Source: Celeribacter persicus
GTDB taxonomy: Bacteria > Pseudomonadota > Alphaproteobacteria > Rhodobacterales > Rhodobacteraceae
Direction: 5' to 3'
DNA: 64,000 nt
Assembly: GCF_003050785.1 (NCBI RefSeq)
Contig: NZ_QAOH01000005.1
Coordinates: forward strand, 62,001-126,000
Shown here: positions 55,013-63,561 of the stretch, piece after piece
Position numbering within the stretch: position 1 is the first letter of the stretch
Layout of the letters: each line of letters starts with the position of its first letter
Position numbers and translations under genes: made by a program
The notes under the pieces: model-generated
The model's database searches: none
Told to the model about the DNA's origin: nothing
What the model saw: only the letters and a program-made list of their open reading frames with translations

Positions 55013-55807
55013 ATGACAAACCTCATAGAAATCAAAGGCGTGACCCACGCCTACAAAACCGACAACGGCCCCCTCCCCGTTCTCGATAATCTCAACATCT
55101 CCGTACCCGAAGGCGATTTTTGCGCCGTTGTCGGCCCATCCGGTTGTGGCAAATCCACGCTGACCAAACTCGTCGCCGGATTGATGCGGCCCGATCAGGG
55201 CGAGGTCTGGCTGCATGGCCAGCGCGTCACCTCACCGCGTTCAACCGTGGGCATGGCATTTCAGAACCCGGTGATGCTGGAATGGCGGACCATCCTGCAA
55301 AACGTGCTTTTGCCGCTGGAAATCGTGCCAAACAAGATGAGCAAGAAACAGAAAGAGGACCGTGCGCGCGAGCTTCTGGCCCTTGTTGGTCTCGAAGGGT
55401 TCGAGGACAAGCGCCCTTCCGAGCTGTCCGGCGGTATGCGCCAACGCGCCTCCTTGTGTCGCGCCATCGTCCACAAGCCTGACGTGCTGATCATGGACGA
55501 ACCGTTCGGTGCGCTCGACGCCTTCACCCGTGAAGATCTCTGGCAAACCATGCATCGCCTGCGTGAAGAGGAACCCTTCACCGGCGTGTTGATCACCCAC
55601 GATCTGCGCGAAAGCGTTTACCTCGCCGATGAGGTCATCGTGCTGTCCGGACGTCCGGCGACGACGCAGCATGTGGAGAACGTGAAACTCGGCGGGCGCA
55701 CGGACCTTGAAGTGATCTACACGCCCGAAGCCACCGAGATCCTGCACCGCCTGCGCCATCAGATCGAAATCGCACAGGGACGCGCCAAAGACGAGGAGGC
55801 TGCGTGA
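55013..55807 (+). CDS. ABC transporter ATP-binding protein, TauB/SsuB type
   Basis: The 264-residue ATPase has GPSGCGKST (Walker A, about 43-51), FQNPVMLEWRTILQNV (the typical Q-loop of nitrate/sulfonate/taurine systems), LSGGMRQRASLCRAI (signature) and LIMDEPFGALDAFTRE (Walker B). It powers the permease encoded next and belongs with the binding protein upstream. Its stop shares one base with the permease ATG (TGATG). Confidence 0.92.
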   Translation: MTNLIEIKGVTHAYKTDNGPLPVLDNLNISVPEGDFCAVVGPSGCGKSTLTKLVAGLMRPDQGEVWLHGQRVTSPRSTVGMAFQNPVMLEWRTILQNVLLPLEIVPNKMSKKQKEDRARELLALVGLEGFEDKRPSELSGGMRQRASLCRAIVHKPDVLIMDEPFGALDAFTREDLWQTMHRLREEEPFTGVLITHDLRESVYLADEVIVLSGRPATTQHVENVKLGGRTDLEVIYTPEATEILHRLRHQIEIAQGRAKDEEAA

Positions 55808-56571
55808 TGAAACACTGGAAGAAAGTCGCCACACCGACCATCGCCATCGTCATTTTTCTCGCACTCTGGGAATTCATCGTCTGGGTGAACCAATGGCCAA
55901 ACTACAAAATGGCCTCGCCGTCTGACCTGATCCCGGCCTATACGAAATACTGGAATCTCTTCCTGATTTACGGCTGGCAAACGCTCTGGCGCACGGTGGT
56001 CGGCCTTTTGGTCGCCGTTGTCTTCGGCACGCTGATCGGCATGATCATGGGCTTTTCGCGCACCATGCGCGACGCGCTCTACCCGCTTCTCGTCGGCTTC
56101 AACGCCATTCCGAAAGCCACCGTCGTCCCCGTGATCGCGCTCATCCTGATCGGTCATCACGACCTCAATACCGTGCTGATCGCCTTCATGATCTCATTTT
56201 TCCCGATCTCGGTCGCGGTCTCCATCGGGCTTTCGACCCTGGAGCCGGAATATCGCGATATCTTGCGCTCTCTGGGTGCATCGAAATGGACGATTTTCTG
56301 GAAGATCGCCCTGCCGAAGACTCTGCCGGAATTCTTTGGTGCGCTGAAGGTCGCGGTCACGCTCGCCTTCATCGGCACCAACCTGATGGAGATCGTCGAA
56401 CCGCATGGCAAAGGCCTTGGGCATCTGTTCGACAGCGGCAAGATCAATGCGGATTATCCGCTGATGTTCGCGGTGCTGATCGCCTTGGCCTTCCTCGGCA
56501 TCCTGCTCTACTACATCGTGGTGGGGCTTGAAAAAATCTTTGCCGGCTGGGCAGAACGCCCACAGGGATAG
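55807..56571 (+). CDS. ABC transporter permease, TauC/SsuC type
   Basis: The 254-residue inner-membrane protein has about six hydrophobic segments and the EAA-type loop YRDILRSLGASKWTIFWKIALP, as in taurine/sulfonate/nitrate permeases. The ATG at 55807 overlaps the ATPase stop. The opening MKHWKKVATPTIAIVIFLAL is a normal start. It completes a three-gene importer operon. Confidence 0.92.
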   Translation: MKHWKKVATPTIAIVIFLALWEFIVWVNQWPNYKMASPSDLIPAYTKYWNLFLIYGWQTLWRTVVGLLVAVVFGTLIGMIMGFSRTMRDALYPLLVGFNAIPKATVVPVIALILIGHHDLNTVLIAFMISFFPISVAVSIGLSTLEPEYRDILRSLGASKWTIFWKIALPKTLPEFFGALKVAVTLAFIGTNLMEIVEPHGKGLGHLFDSGKINADYPLMFAVLIALAFLGILLYYIVVGLEKIFAGWAERPQG

Positions 56572-56589
56572 AACATATCGACATGGAAA

Positions 56590-56618
56590 AAAGGGGCGCC
56601 AACCGGCGCCCCTTTCAC
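56590..56618. terminator. bidirectional terminator between the importer and the peroxiredoxin gene
   Basis: An 11-bp stem AAAGGGGCGCC/GGCGCCCCTTT with a 4-base loop lies between two convergent genes. Leftward it is followed by TTTTTT (complement of the A-run at 56587-56592). Confidence 0.82.
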
Positions 56619-56652
56619 ATTTGTGCGTGGGTCTTTGTAGTTGGATTTGTGC

Positions 56653-57309
56653 TTAGAGCTGGCGCGTCGCGAAGTACCAGTCCACAACGTTCTGACCTTC
56701 CGGCGCTTCGTCCAGTTTCGCCAGAGCAGCGGCGGCGGTCGGGGGTGTCGGCACGATCACCGCATCGCCCGGTTTCCAGTTCTCCGGCATCGCGCATTTG
56801 TTCGCGTCAGCGGCTTGCAGCGCCACTACGAGGCGATGGATCTCATCCACGGAACGGCCCGCATTCATCGGGTAATAGACCATGGCGCGCAGGATACCGT
56901 TCGGGTCGATGATGAACGTCGCCCGCACAGCGGCGGTATCGGAAGCGCCCGGCTGGATCATGCCGTAAGCATTCGCCACTTTCATCGAGAGATCGGCGAT
57001 GATCGGAAACTTAATCTCGACGCCCCAGTTTTCCTTGATGTTGAGCATCCAGGCGATGTGCGAGTAGTGGCTGTCGATGGACAGACCCAAGAGCTCCACC
57101 CCCATGGCGTTGAACTCATCCTGCTTGTTGGCAAAGCCGATGAATTCCGTGGTGCAGACCGGGGTGAAATCCGCCGGGTGGGAAAACAGGATCAGCCATT
57201 TGCCTTTGTAATCGTCGAGCGTTTTCACCCCATCGGTGGTCAGCGCCTCGAAGGCAGGGGCGGGTTTGTTCAGTTGCGGGCCGGTGACGGTTTCAACTTG
57301 ATCGGTCAT
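56653..57309 (-). CDS. peroxiredoxin, Prx6/AhpC-TSA family
   Basis: The 218-residue enzyme reduces peroxides. The peroxidatic cysteine is C52 in HPADFTPVCTTE, and the long C-terminal domain (NKCAMPENWKPGDAVIVP) is typical of the Prx6 group. A second cysteine in that C-terminal part might act in recycling. It is divergent from the oxyR gene with a 144-base AT-rich gap, so it is probably an OxyR target. Confidence 0.93.
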   Translation of the reverse strand: MTDQVETVTGPQLNKPAPAFEALTTDGVKTLDDYKGKWLILFSHPADFTPVCTTEFIGFANKQDEFNAMGVELLGLSIDSHYSHIAWMLNIKENWGVEIKFPIIADLSMKVANAYGMIQPGASDTAAVRATFIIDPNGILRAMVYYPMNAGRSVDEIHRLVVALQAADANKCAMPENWKPGDAVIVPTPPTAAAALAKLDEAPEGQNVVDWYFATRQL

Positions 57310-57453
57310 TTTTCAATCCTCTGTTTTGACTGTATTTCTTGTCTGTTTCTGTCGTGTCGGACGTTGCTGCCCTTTCGATGAAACAGAGATAACTCTTGCG
57401 AATTGATTGTTGAAACGAATAAAAAAGATCAGAATAATTGAGGAATTCAATTA

Positions 57454-58359
57454 ATGCTCCTGCCAACCCTGCGCCAGCTTCGTTTCCTCGTCGCCCTTGC
57501 CGACGAGTTGCATTTCGGTCGGGCCGCCGAGACCTGTTTCGTCACGCAGTCGACACTCTCGACAGGGCTCAAGGAATTGGAGGACATCCTCGGCGCGCCG
57601 GTCGCCGAACGCACCAAACGCTCCGTTTTGATGACCCCTTTGGGTCAGGAAATCGCCGAACGCGCCCGCGTGATGCTCGCCGAAGCGCAGGATATGGTGG
57701 AACTCGCGCAGAGCCAGTCCGGCACGCTCCGGGGTACGATCAAACTCGGCACCATCCCCACCGTCGGCCCCTTCCTCTTCCCCCGCCTCCTGCCGCGCCT
57801 GCGGCATGATTATCCGGACCTCCGGCTCTACATGCGTGAGGAACTCACCGAAAACCTGATCGCGGGGCTACGCGCCGGACGGCTTGACGTGATCCTCATC
57901 GCGCTCCCCTTCGAGACCGGCGACCTAGAGATGGAAAGCTTGTTCGAAGACGACTACCAACTCGCCACCGCACCCGGTCATCGGTTGATCTCCGACCGTC
58001 CGATCGGCGGGCCGGATTTGGATGACGAAACGCTCCTTCTGCTCGAACGCGGACATTGCCTGCAACGTCACGCACTCTCGGCCTTTCCCGAAAGCCACGC
58101 GAAACAGGACGAAACCTTCGCCGCCACTTCGCTGCCCACGCTGGTCGCCATGGTGGAAGAGGGTCTTGGCATCACGCTCCTGCCACAGTTGGCGATTGAC
58201 GCGGGAGTGACGCGCAACACCGATATTCAACTCACCTCGCTCTTTGGCACCAGACCCCGCGAAGTCGTGCTTGCCTGGCGCAAAAGCTCAGCGCGGAGCG
58301 AAGACTTCCGCCTGCTCGCGGACCTGTTGCGTGAAGAGCGTGCCCGCTTGAGCACCTGA
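57454..58359 (+). CDS. oxyR: OxyR-like LysR regulator lacking the second redox cysteine
   Basis: The 301-residue LysR protein has an N-terminal helix-turn-helix (LHFGRAAETCFVTQSTLSTG, 19-38) and an effector domain with ERGHCLQRHALSAF (198-211). C202 matches the peroxidatic cysteine of OxyR (E. coli C199). Nine residues later, where the resolving cysteine stands in typical OxyR proteins (E. coli C208), there is F211. The DNA reads TTT there, with clean frames on both sides. Divergence from a peroxiredoxin gene supports a peroxide-response role. GAGGA lies before the ATG. Confidence 0.9.
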   Translation: MLLPTLRQLRFLVALADELHFGRAAETCFVTQSTLSTGLKELEDILGAPVAERTKRSVLMTPLGQEIAERARVMLAEAQDMVELAQSQSGTLRGTIKLGTIPTVGPFLFPRLLPRLRHDYPDLRLYMREELTENLIAGLRAGRLDVILIALPFETGDLEMESLFEDDYQLATAPGHRLISDRPIGGPDLDDETLLLLERGHCLQRHALSAFPESHAKQDETFAATSLPTLVAMVEEGLGITLLPQLAIDAGVTRNTDIQLTSLFGTRPREVVLAWRKSSARSEDFRLLADLLREERARLST

Positions 58360-58405
58360 AGCCACCGCCTCTTGCGAATCCGCGTTGTCATCATTATGTA
58401 ACCCA

Positions 58406-58503
58406 TCGAGAGGTTGGCGCGGGCGAGCGCCTCGCCAACCCGGTCAGGTCCGGAAGGAAGCAGCCGTAACGAGCCCCGCTTGGGTCGTTGTCCAGCCTCT
58501 CAC
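58406..58503 (+). ncRNA. ffs: signal recognition particle RNA (4.5S type)
   Basis: The core GGTCAGGTCCGGAAGGAAGC (58442-58461), continuing AGCC, is the conserved SRP RNA tetraloop and Ffh-binding region. Closing ends GAGAGG (58408-58413) and CCTCTC (58496-58501) pair to form the usual long hairpin of about 95 nucleotides. It binds Ffh to guide membrane proteins to the translocon. The exact ends are estimated. Confidence 0.95.
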
Positions 58504-58663
58504 CTAAACCTTAACCCAGCCAACCGAGGAGGGATTTGATGATTGTCGTTTACGCCCCTCGGGCAGCCGCTTAAGGCTTTTCCCATCATCGGACTGCCCG
58601 AAACCGTTCCCTTCCGCCGCCCGTCCGGCGCGGAAGCCCTTTCGCGTTTTGCAAGGCAGACTC

Positions 58664-59722
58664 ATGACATCTGATCTGAACACCCCCAATTTGATTCTTT
58701 TGGGCTGGTCCCAGTTTTTCAACGGCCAACTCGATCTCGAAGAATTCGAAACTCTCACCCCCGTGCGCCTGTCCGAAGTGCGCCGCCGTTCCATCGTTGT
58801 GCTGACGCCCGACCTGGAGCGTCAGGAAATCGCCCTGACCGGCGATCATGTGGCGACCGACATGGCCGTGGGCGATTTTGCCCTCACCGACGGCGAGCGC
58901 CTGATCCGCGTGCTCGACCGCAAGACGGTGATTTCCCGCAAAGCCGCTGGCGTCAGTGCACAGGCACAGTTGATCGCCGCCAATATCGACACGCTTTTCA
59001 TCACCACGTCCTGCAACCTCGATTTCAACGAAGCGCGGCTCGAACGCTATCTCGCCATCGCTATCGAGGCGGAAGCCACGCCCGTAATCGTCATCACCAA
59101 GGCCGACAAGCCCGAGGATATGCCCGGAGAGGTCTATGCCGACCGCGCCAAGGCGCTCTATGACGGTGCCGAGGTGCTGTTGATCAACGCCAAATCACCC
59201 GATGACATTGCCCGGCTCGAACGCTACTGCGGCATGGGCCAGACGATTGCCCTTGTCGGCTCGTCTGGCGTGGGCAAATCCACCATCGCGCGGGGGCTCA
59301 CCGGCAAGGACATCGAGGTCGGCGACATTCGCGAGGACGACGCCAAAGGGCGTCACACCACCACATCGCGTTCCATGCACCGGATGCACGCGGGCGGTTG
59401 GCTGATCGACACGCCGGGCATGCGCGAACTGGCGTTGCACGATGCCTCGGAAGGCATCGCGACGCTGTTCGAGGACATCACAGACCTCGCCACCCAGTGC
59501 AAATTCTCCGACTGCCAACACCAGACCGAGCCGGGCTGTGCCGTGCGTCGCGCCGTTGAGAACGGAGAACTGGACCCCGAGCGGCTTGAACGCTGGCGCA
59601 AGCTCATGGAAGAGGATGCGCGCAACTCAGAAACCATCGCGGAAGCACGTGAGCGGGGCCGGAAGTTCTCCAAGATGGTGAAAACCACCATGAAGACGAA
59701 AAAGGCCCGGCGAGGGGAATAA
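58664..59722 (+). CDS. rsgA: small ribosomal subunit GTPase RsgA
   Basis: The 352-residue circularly permuted GTPase helps 30S maturation. It has an N-terminal OB fold, then the order G4 (ITKADKPED), G1 (GSSGVGKST), G2/G3 (KGRHTTTS, DTPGMREL), and a C-terminal zinc site in CKFSDCQHQTEPGC. This order and the zinc motif are diagnostic. The start at 58664 has AAGG upstream. Its stop codon lies in the loop of a short perfect hairpin (59710-59733). Confidence 0.94.
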   Translation: MTSDLNTPNLILLGWSQFFNGQLDLEEFETLTPVRLSEVRRRSIVVLTPDLERQEIALTGDHVATDMAVGDFALTDGERLIRVLDRKTVISRKAAGVSAQAQLIAANIDTLFITTSCNLDFNEARLERYLAIAIEAEATPVIVITKADKPEDMPGEVYADRAKALYDGAEVLLINAKSPDDIARLERYCGMGQTIALVGSSGVGKSTIARGLTGKDIEVGDIREDDAKGRHTTTSRSMHRMHAGGWLIDTPGMRELALHDASEGIATLFEDITDLATQCKFSDCQHQTEPGCAVRRAVENGELDPERLERWRKLMEEDARNSETIAEARERGRKFSKMVKTTMKTKKARRGE

Positions 59723-59733
59723 CAGCCCCTCGC
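59710..59733 (+). terminator. hairpin spanning the rsgA stop codon
   Basis: GCGAGGGG and CCCCTCGC form a perfect 8-bp stem with an 8-base loop that contains the rsgA stop codon TAA. No T-run follows, so it is probably an mRNA 3'-end structure rather than a terminator by itself. Confidence 0.5.
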
Positions 59734-59758
59734 GCAGAACAAGGCGCAAAGCGCCGCC

Positions 59759-59798
59759 GCGTGATCGCCGGACCGGACCCACGGTCTGGCGATCACGC
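59759..59798 (+). terminator. long hairpin between rsgA and dnaX
   Basis: GCGTGATCGCC and GGCGATCACGC form a perfect 11-bp stem, with further pairing inside (GACCG/CGGTC). No T-run follows. With the hairpin at 59710 it fills most of the 156-base gap before dnaX. It may slow or end transcription, possibly with Rho. Confidence 0.55.
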
Positions 59799-59878
59799 TC
59801 CCTCAGATAAAGGTATCAATTCCGGTTGCGAGGACCCGTCCCGGCCCTTACCTTAGCACCGTTCAAGGAGGCCCTGAC

Positions 59879-61642
59879 ATGACCGACACCACCACCGGCT
59901 ACAAGGTACTGGCGCGCAAATACCGCCCGGAGACCTTTGCCGATCTGATCGGTCAGGACGCCATGGTCCGCACGCTGAAAAACGCCTTCGCCGCCGACCG
60001 GATCGCGCAGGCCTTCATCATGACCGGCATTCGCGGCACCGGCAAAACCACCACCGCACGGATCATCGCCAAGGGGATGAACTGCATCGGACCGGATGGC
60101 GAAGGCGGGCCGACGACCGAACCTTGCGGTGTCTGTGAACATTGCGTCGCGATTTCCGAAGGCCGCCATGTCGACGTGATGGAAATGGACGCGGCCTCGC
60201 GCACAGGCGTGAACGACATCCGCGAAATCATCGATTCGGTGCATTACCGGGCCGCCTCGGCACGCTATAAAATCTACATCATCGACGAGGTTCACATGCT
60301 CTCCACAAGCGCCTTCAACGCGCTTCTGAAGACCCTCGAAGAGCCGCCCGCCCACGTCAAATTCATCTTCGCCACCACCGAAATTCGCAAGGTTCCGGTG
60401 ACGGTGCTATCGCGGTGCCAACGGTTCGATCTGCGCCGGATCGAACCCGAAGTGATGATGAACCACCTGGCCGCGATTGCCGGGAAAGAAGGCTCAGAGG
60501 TGGCACAAGACGCCCTCGCCCTGATCACTCGTGCCGCCGAAGGCTCCGTGCGAGACGCCCTTTCGCTCCTCGATCAGGCGATTTCCCATGGCGCGGGCGA
60601 GACCACTGTCGATCAGGTCCGCGCCATGCTGGGGCTTGCCGACCGGGGCCGTGTGCTCGATCTGTTCGACATGATCATGTCCGGCGATGCCGCCGCGGCT
60701 TTGGAAGAGCTTGGCGGGCAATATGCCGACGGGGCCGATCCGCTCGCCGTGCTGCGCGATCTGGCTGAAATCACCCATTGGGTCTCGGTGATCAAGATCA
60801 CCCCCTCCGCCGCAGAAGACCCGACCATTGGCCCGGATGAGCGTGCCCGTGGCCTTGCCATGGCCGAAAAACTGCCGATGCGGGTGCTGTCGCGGATGTG
60901 GCAGATGCTGCTCAAGGCAATCGAAGAGGTCTCCAGCGCACCTAACGCCATGATGGCGTCCGAAATGGCGATCATCCGGCTCACTCATGTCGCCGACCTG
61001 CCGATGCCCGAAGATCTTGTGCGCAAGCTGACCGAACAGAACCCGCCGCCCCGCCCGCCCTCAGGGCCTGCTGGTGGCGGTGCGCCCGCTGGTGGCAGTT
61101 CGGCAAATGCGCAGGGCGGAACCATGGCCCCGCGCGGGCCGGTACACGGCCCGACGATGTCTTCGGGGGCCGCGACCGCTCCGGCGCAGGCTCCGGACGT
61201 GGCCCTTGCCCGCTATCCAAGCTTTCAATCTCTCGTCGATCTCGTCGGAGAGCATCGCGACATGAAGCTCAAGATCGACCTCGAATCCTATGTCCGCCTC
61301 GTGAGCTATCGTCCCGGCTTTCTCGAATTCGAGATGACGCCAGACGCCGATCCCGAATTCCCGCAACGCCTGCGCAGTCGTCTGTTTGCCTTCACCGGCC
61401 AGAACTGGGGCGTGACGCTTACGAAAGCGCCCGAGGACACCCAGACCCTGCGCGAAGTCGCCGAGGCCGAGGAGCGTGCGCTCAAGGCCAAGGCGATGGA
61501 ACATCCGATGGTCGCGAAAGTGTTCGAGCTGTTCCCCGGCGCGGAGATCACCAAGGTGCGCACCCCCGAGGCCATCGCACAGGAAGCCGCCCTCGACGCG
61601 CTGCAAGAAGTTGAAGACGAATGGGACCCGTTCGAAGAGTGA
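59879..61642 (+). CDS. dnaX: DNA polymerase III subunit gamma/tau
   Basis: The 587-residue clamp-loader subunit has GIRGTGKTT (Walker A), a zinc site formed by MNC and CGVCEHC, DEVHMLS (Walker B) and SRCQRFD (sensor/arginine finger). A Gly/Pro-rich linker (about 385-435) joins the ATPase to a C-terminal polymerase-binding domain. I see no slippery A-run that would make a short gamma form by frameshift. CAAGGAGG precedes the ATG. It leads the dnaX-ybaB-recR operon. Confidence 0.95.
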   Translation: MTDTTTGYKVLARKYRPETFADLIGQDAMVRTLKNAFAADRIAQAFIMTGIRGTGKTTTARIIAKGMNCIGPDGEGGPTTEPCGVCEHCVAISEGRHVDVMEMDAASRTGVNDIREIIDSVHYRAASARYKIYIIDEVHMLSTSAFNALLKTLEEPPAHVKFIFATTEIRKVPVTVLSRCQRFDLRRIEPEVMMNHLAAIAGKEGSEVAQDALALITRAAEGSVRDALSLLDQAISHGAGETTVDQVRAMLGLADRGRVLDLFDMIMSGDAAAALEELGGQYADGADPLAVLRDLAEITHWVSVIKITPSAAEDPTIGPDERARGLAMAEKLPMRVLSRMWQMLLKAIEEVSSAPNAMMASEMAIIRLTHVADLPMPEDLVRKLTEQNPPPRPPSGPAGGGAPAGGSSANAQGGTMAPRGPVHGPTMSSGAATAPAQAPDVALARYPSFQSLVDLVGEHRDMKLKIDLESYVRLVSYRPGFLEFEMTPDADPEFPQRLRSRLFAFTGQNWGVTLTKAPEDTQTLREVAEAEERALKAKAMEHPMVAKVFELFPGAEITKVRTPEAIAQEAALDALQEVEDEWDPFEE

Positions 61643-61676
61643 ACGCGCCCAAGAAGACACATTCAGGAGACAAGAG

Positions 61677-62021
61677 ATGTTAAAAGGCCTTGGCGGTCTC
61701 GGCGATATGGCCGGGATGATGAAAAAAGCCCAGCAGATGCAAAAGGATATGGCCGAGCTTCAGGAAAAGCTCGAAACCATGACCGTAACCGGCGAATCCG
61801 GAGCGGGGCTTGTGAAGGCCACGGCCACCGCAAAAGGTCAGCTCACCGGCCTCGACATCGACCCGTCGATTTTCCAACCGTCTGAAAAGGAAGTGGTCGA
61901 GGACCTGATCCTTGCCGCGATCAAGGACGCGCAATCGAAAGCTTCTGACAAGGCCGAGAGCGAGATGAAGGCGCTGACCGAGGGGCTTGGCCTGCCCGCC
62001 GATTTCAAACTGCCGTTCTGA
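61677..62021 (+). CDS. ybaB: nucleoid-associated protein YbaB/EbfC
   Basis: The 114-residue protein begins [20 protein letters not shown], a typical alphaproteobacterial YbaB start, with a long helix followed by a beta-sheet DNA-binding core. It binds DNA as a dimer. The position between dnaX and recR is nearly universal and supports the call. The start codon at 61677 has AGGAGA upstream. Confidence 0.95.
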   Translation: MLKGLGGLGDMAGMMKKAQQMQKDMAELQEKLETMTVTGESGAGLVKATATAKGQLTGLDIDPSIFQPSEKEVVEDLILAAIKDAQSKASDKAESEMKALTEGLGLPADFKLPF

Positions 62022-62037
62022 GGCCGGGAACACGAGA

Positions 62038-62631
62038 GTGAGCGGTCGGCAGGATATCGAAGATCTCATTGATCTCATGGCGCGTTTGCCGGGGCTGGGC
62101 CCCCGTTCGGCACGCCGTGCCGTTCTGCATCTCATCCAGAAACGCGGGCGACTGATGCAGCCGCTCGCACACTCCATGCAAATGGTCGCCGACAATGCCC
62201 GCGAATGCGTTCGCTGCGGCAATATCGGCACCGGCGATCTTTGTGACATCTGCGCCGACGAGCGTCGCGCCAATGGCGAGATTTGCGTGGTCGAGGATGT
62301 TTCCGATCTCTGGGCGATGGAGCGCGCAGGCGTCTTCAAAGGGCGTTACCATGTGCTTGGCGGCACTCTTTCGGCGCTCGACGGCATTGGCCCGGAGGAC
62401 CTGCGCATTCCCGCGCTTGTCACCCGCGTGGGCGATGAGCAGGTGCGCGAAGTGATCCTTGCGCTTGGCGCCACGGTCGATGGTCAGACCACCGCGCATT
62501 ACATCGCCGACGAGCTTTCCGGGCGCTGCACGGTGAGCTCTCTGGCCCAAGGGGTGCCGGTCGGTGGCGAGCTCGACTATCTCGACGACGGCACGATCAC
62601 CGCCGCCCTCACTGCCCGCAAAAGTCTCTAA
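62038..62631 (+). CDS. recR: recombination mediator RecR
   Basis: The 197-residue protein has an N-terminal helix-hairpin-helix ([15 protein letters not shown]), a zinc finger ([16 protein letters not shown]) and a Toprim domain ([14 protein letters not shown]). With RecFO it loads RecA on gaps. I chose GTG 62038, 16 bases after the ybaB stop; it gives the family length, and upstream residues do not match RecR. Confidence 0.95.
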   Translation: MSGRQDIEDLIDLMARLPGLGPRSARRAVLHLIQKRGRLMQPLAHSMQMVADNARECVRCGNIGTGDLCDICADERRANGEICVVEDVSDLWAMERAGVFKGRYHVLGGTLSALDGIGPEDLRIPALVTRVGDEQVREVILALGATVDGQTTAHYIADELSGRCTVSSLAQGVPVGGELDYLDDGTITAALTARKSL

Positions 62632-62640
62632 TACAAAAAA

Positions 62641-62666
62641 ACCCGGAGCCTCCTCAGGCCCCGGGT
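62641..62666. terminator. terminator between recR and trcR
   Basis: ACCCGG/CCGGGT with an inner near-complementary AGCC/GGCC part makes a hairpin between two convergent genes. On the minus strand it is followed by TTTTTTGTATT; on the plus strand by a weaker TCTCTTAT. Confidence 0.7.
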
Positions 62667-62690
62667 CTCTTATCTCGTCCGACGCGGCGA

Positions 62691-63419
62691 TTACTCGTCG
62701 TCTTCGTCGTCATTGTCCGGCAGGTTAAAGAAGCTGTCGGCATCCGGCAGATCTTCCTCTTTCTCCTCGTCATCGGCGGAAAGCGAGAAGGTCTCCAGGC
62801 CCGCGATTGCGGTCGGAATCTTCGGCTCCGTATCCATCTCAAGAGAATCCTCGGTCGACAGAAGCTTGCGACGCTCATCGTCGGTCATCGCCGCTTCACG
62901 ATTCTTCGCAGCTTTCTGAACGGCGGCATCCAGTTCGGACTGCTTGCACAGGCCAAGCGCCACCGGGTCGATCGGCTGCATGTTCGCAATGTTCCAGTGG
63001 GTACGCTCGCGGATCGACTGGATCGTCGGCTTGGTGGTGCCCACCAGCTTCGCGATCTGACCATCGGACAACTCCGGGTGGAATTTCACCAGCCAGAGAA
63101 TCGAATTCGGACGGTCCTGACGTTTGGACAGCGGCGTGTAGCGCGGGCCACGGCGTTTCTCTTCGCCTTGGGCGGCGGCGTTGAACTTGAGCTTCAGCCG
63201 GTGCAACGGGTTTTCCTCCGCAATCTTGATTTCTTCGGCGGTCAACTGGTTGTTGGCGATCGGATCGAACCCGCGCACGCCACCCGCGACTTCCCCGTCG
63301 GCGATGCCCTGCACCTCAAGCTCGTGCAGACCGCAAAAATCGGCGATCTGTTTGAAGCTCAGCGTGGTGTTGTCGACCAGCCAGACGGCGGTGGCTTTCG
63401 CCATAATCGGTTTTGCCAT
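62691..63419 (-). CDS. trcR: cell-cycle transcriptional regulator TrcR (DUF1013)
   Basis: The 242-residue protein belongs to the alphaproteobacterial DUF1013 group. Helix-turn-helix-like parts are seen at LSFKQIADFCGLHELEVQGI (20-39) and DGQIAKLVGTTKPTIQSIRE (about 120-139). The C-terminus is strongly acidic (ADDEEKEEDLPDADSF...DNDDEDDE). TrcR homologues are linked to cell-cycle transcription in Rhodobacterales and Caulobacterales. The GGAGTGTG-like site lies before the ATG. It converges on recR. Confidence 0.9.
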   Translation of the reverse strand: MAKPIMAKATAVWLVDNTTLSFKQIADFCGLHELEVQGIADGEVAGGVRGFDPIANNQLTAEEIKIAEENPLHRLKLKFNAAAQGEEKRRGPRYTPLSKRQDRPNSILWLVKFHPELSDGQIAKLVGTTKPTIQSIRERTHWNIANMQPIDPVALGLCKQSELDAAVQKAAKNREAAMTDDERRKLLSTEDSLEMDTEPKIPTAIAGLETFSLSADDEEKEEDLPDADSFFNLPDNDDEDDE

Positions 63420-63561
63420 GGGTCACACTCCTTAAAAATGCGGCTTTCCCCGGATACAATTTTCCCGTCGCCTGAAAGGGCTTTCCCCGAGTGGGGACGG
63501 TTCTCGTTGTCGGGGAACTTCGCCGCTGTATAGTGCGGATCGCAATCGGAGGAAAGAGAAA

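Noticed and set aside
61030-61190. Possible programmed frameshift in dnaX giving a gamma subunit
   Set aside because: The linker-coding region is GC-rich and has no A-AAA-AAG-type slippery sequence.
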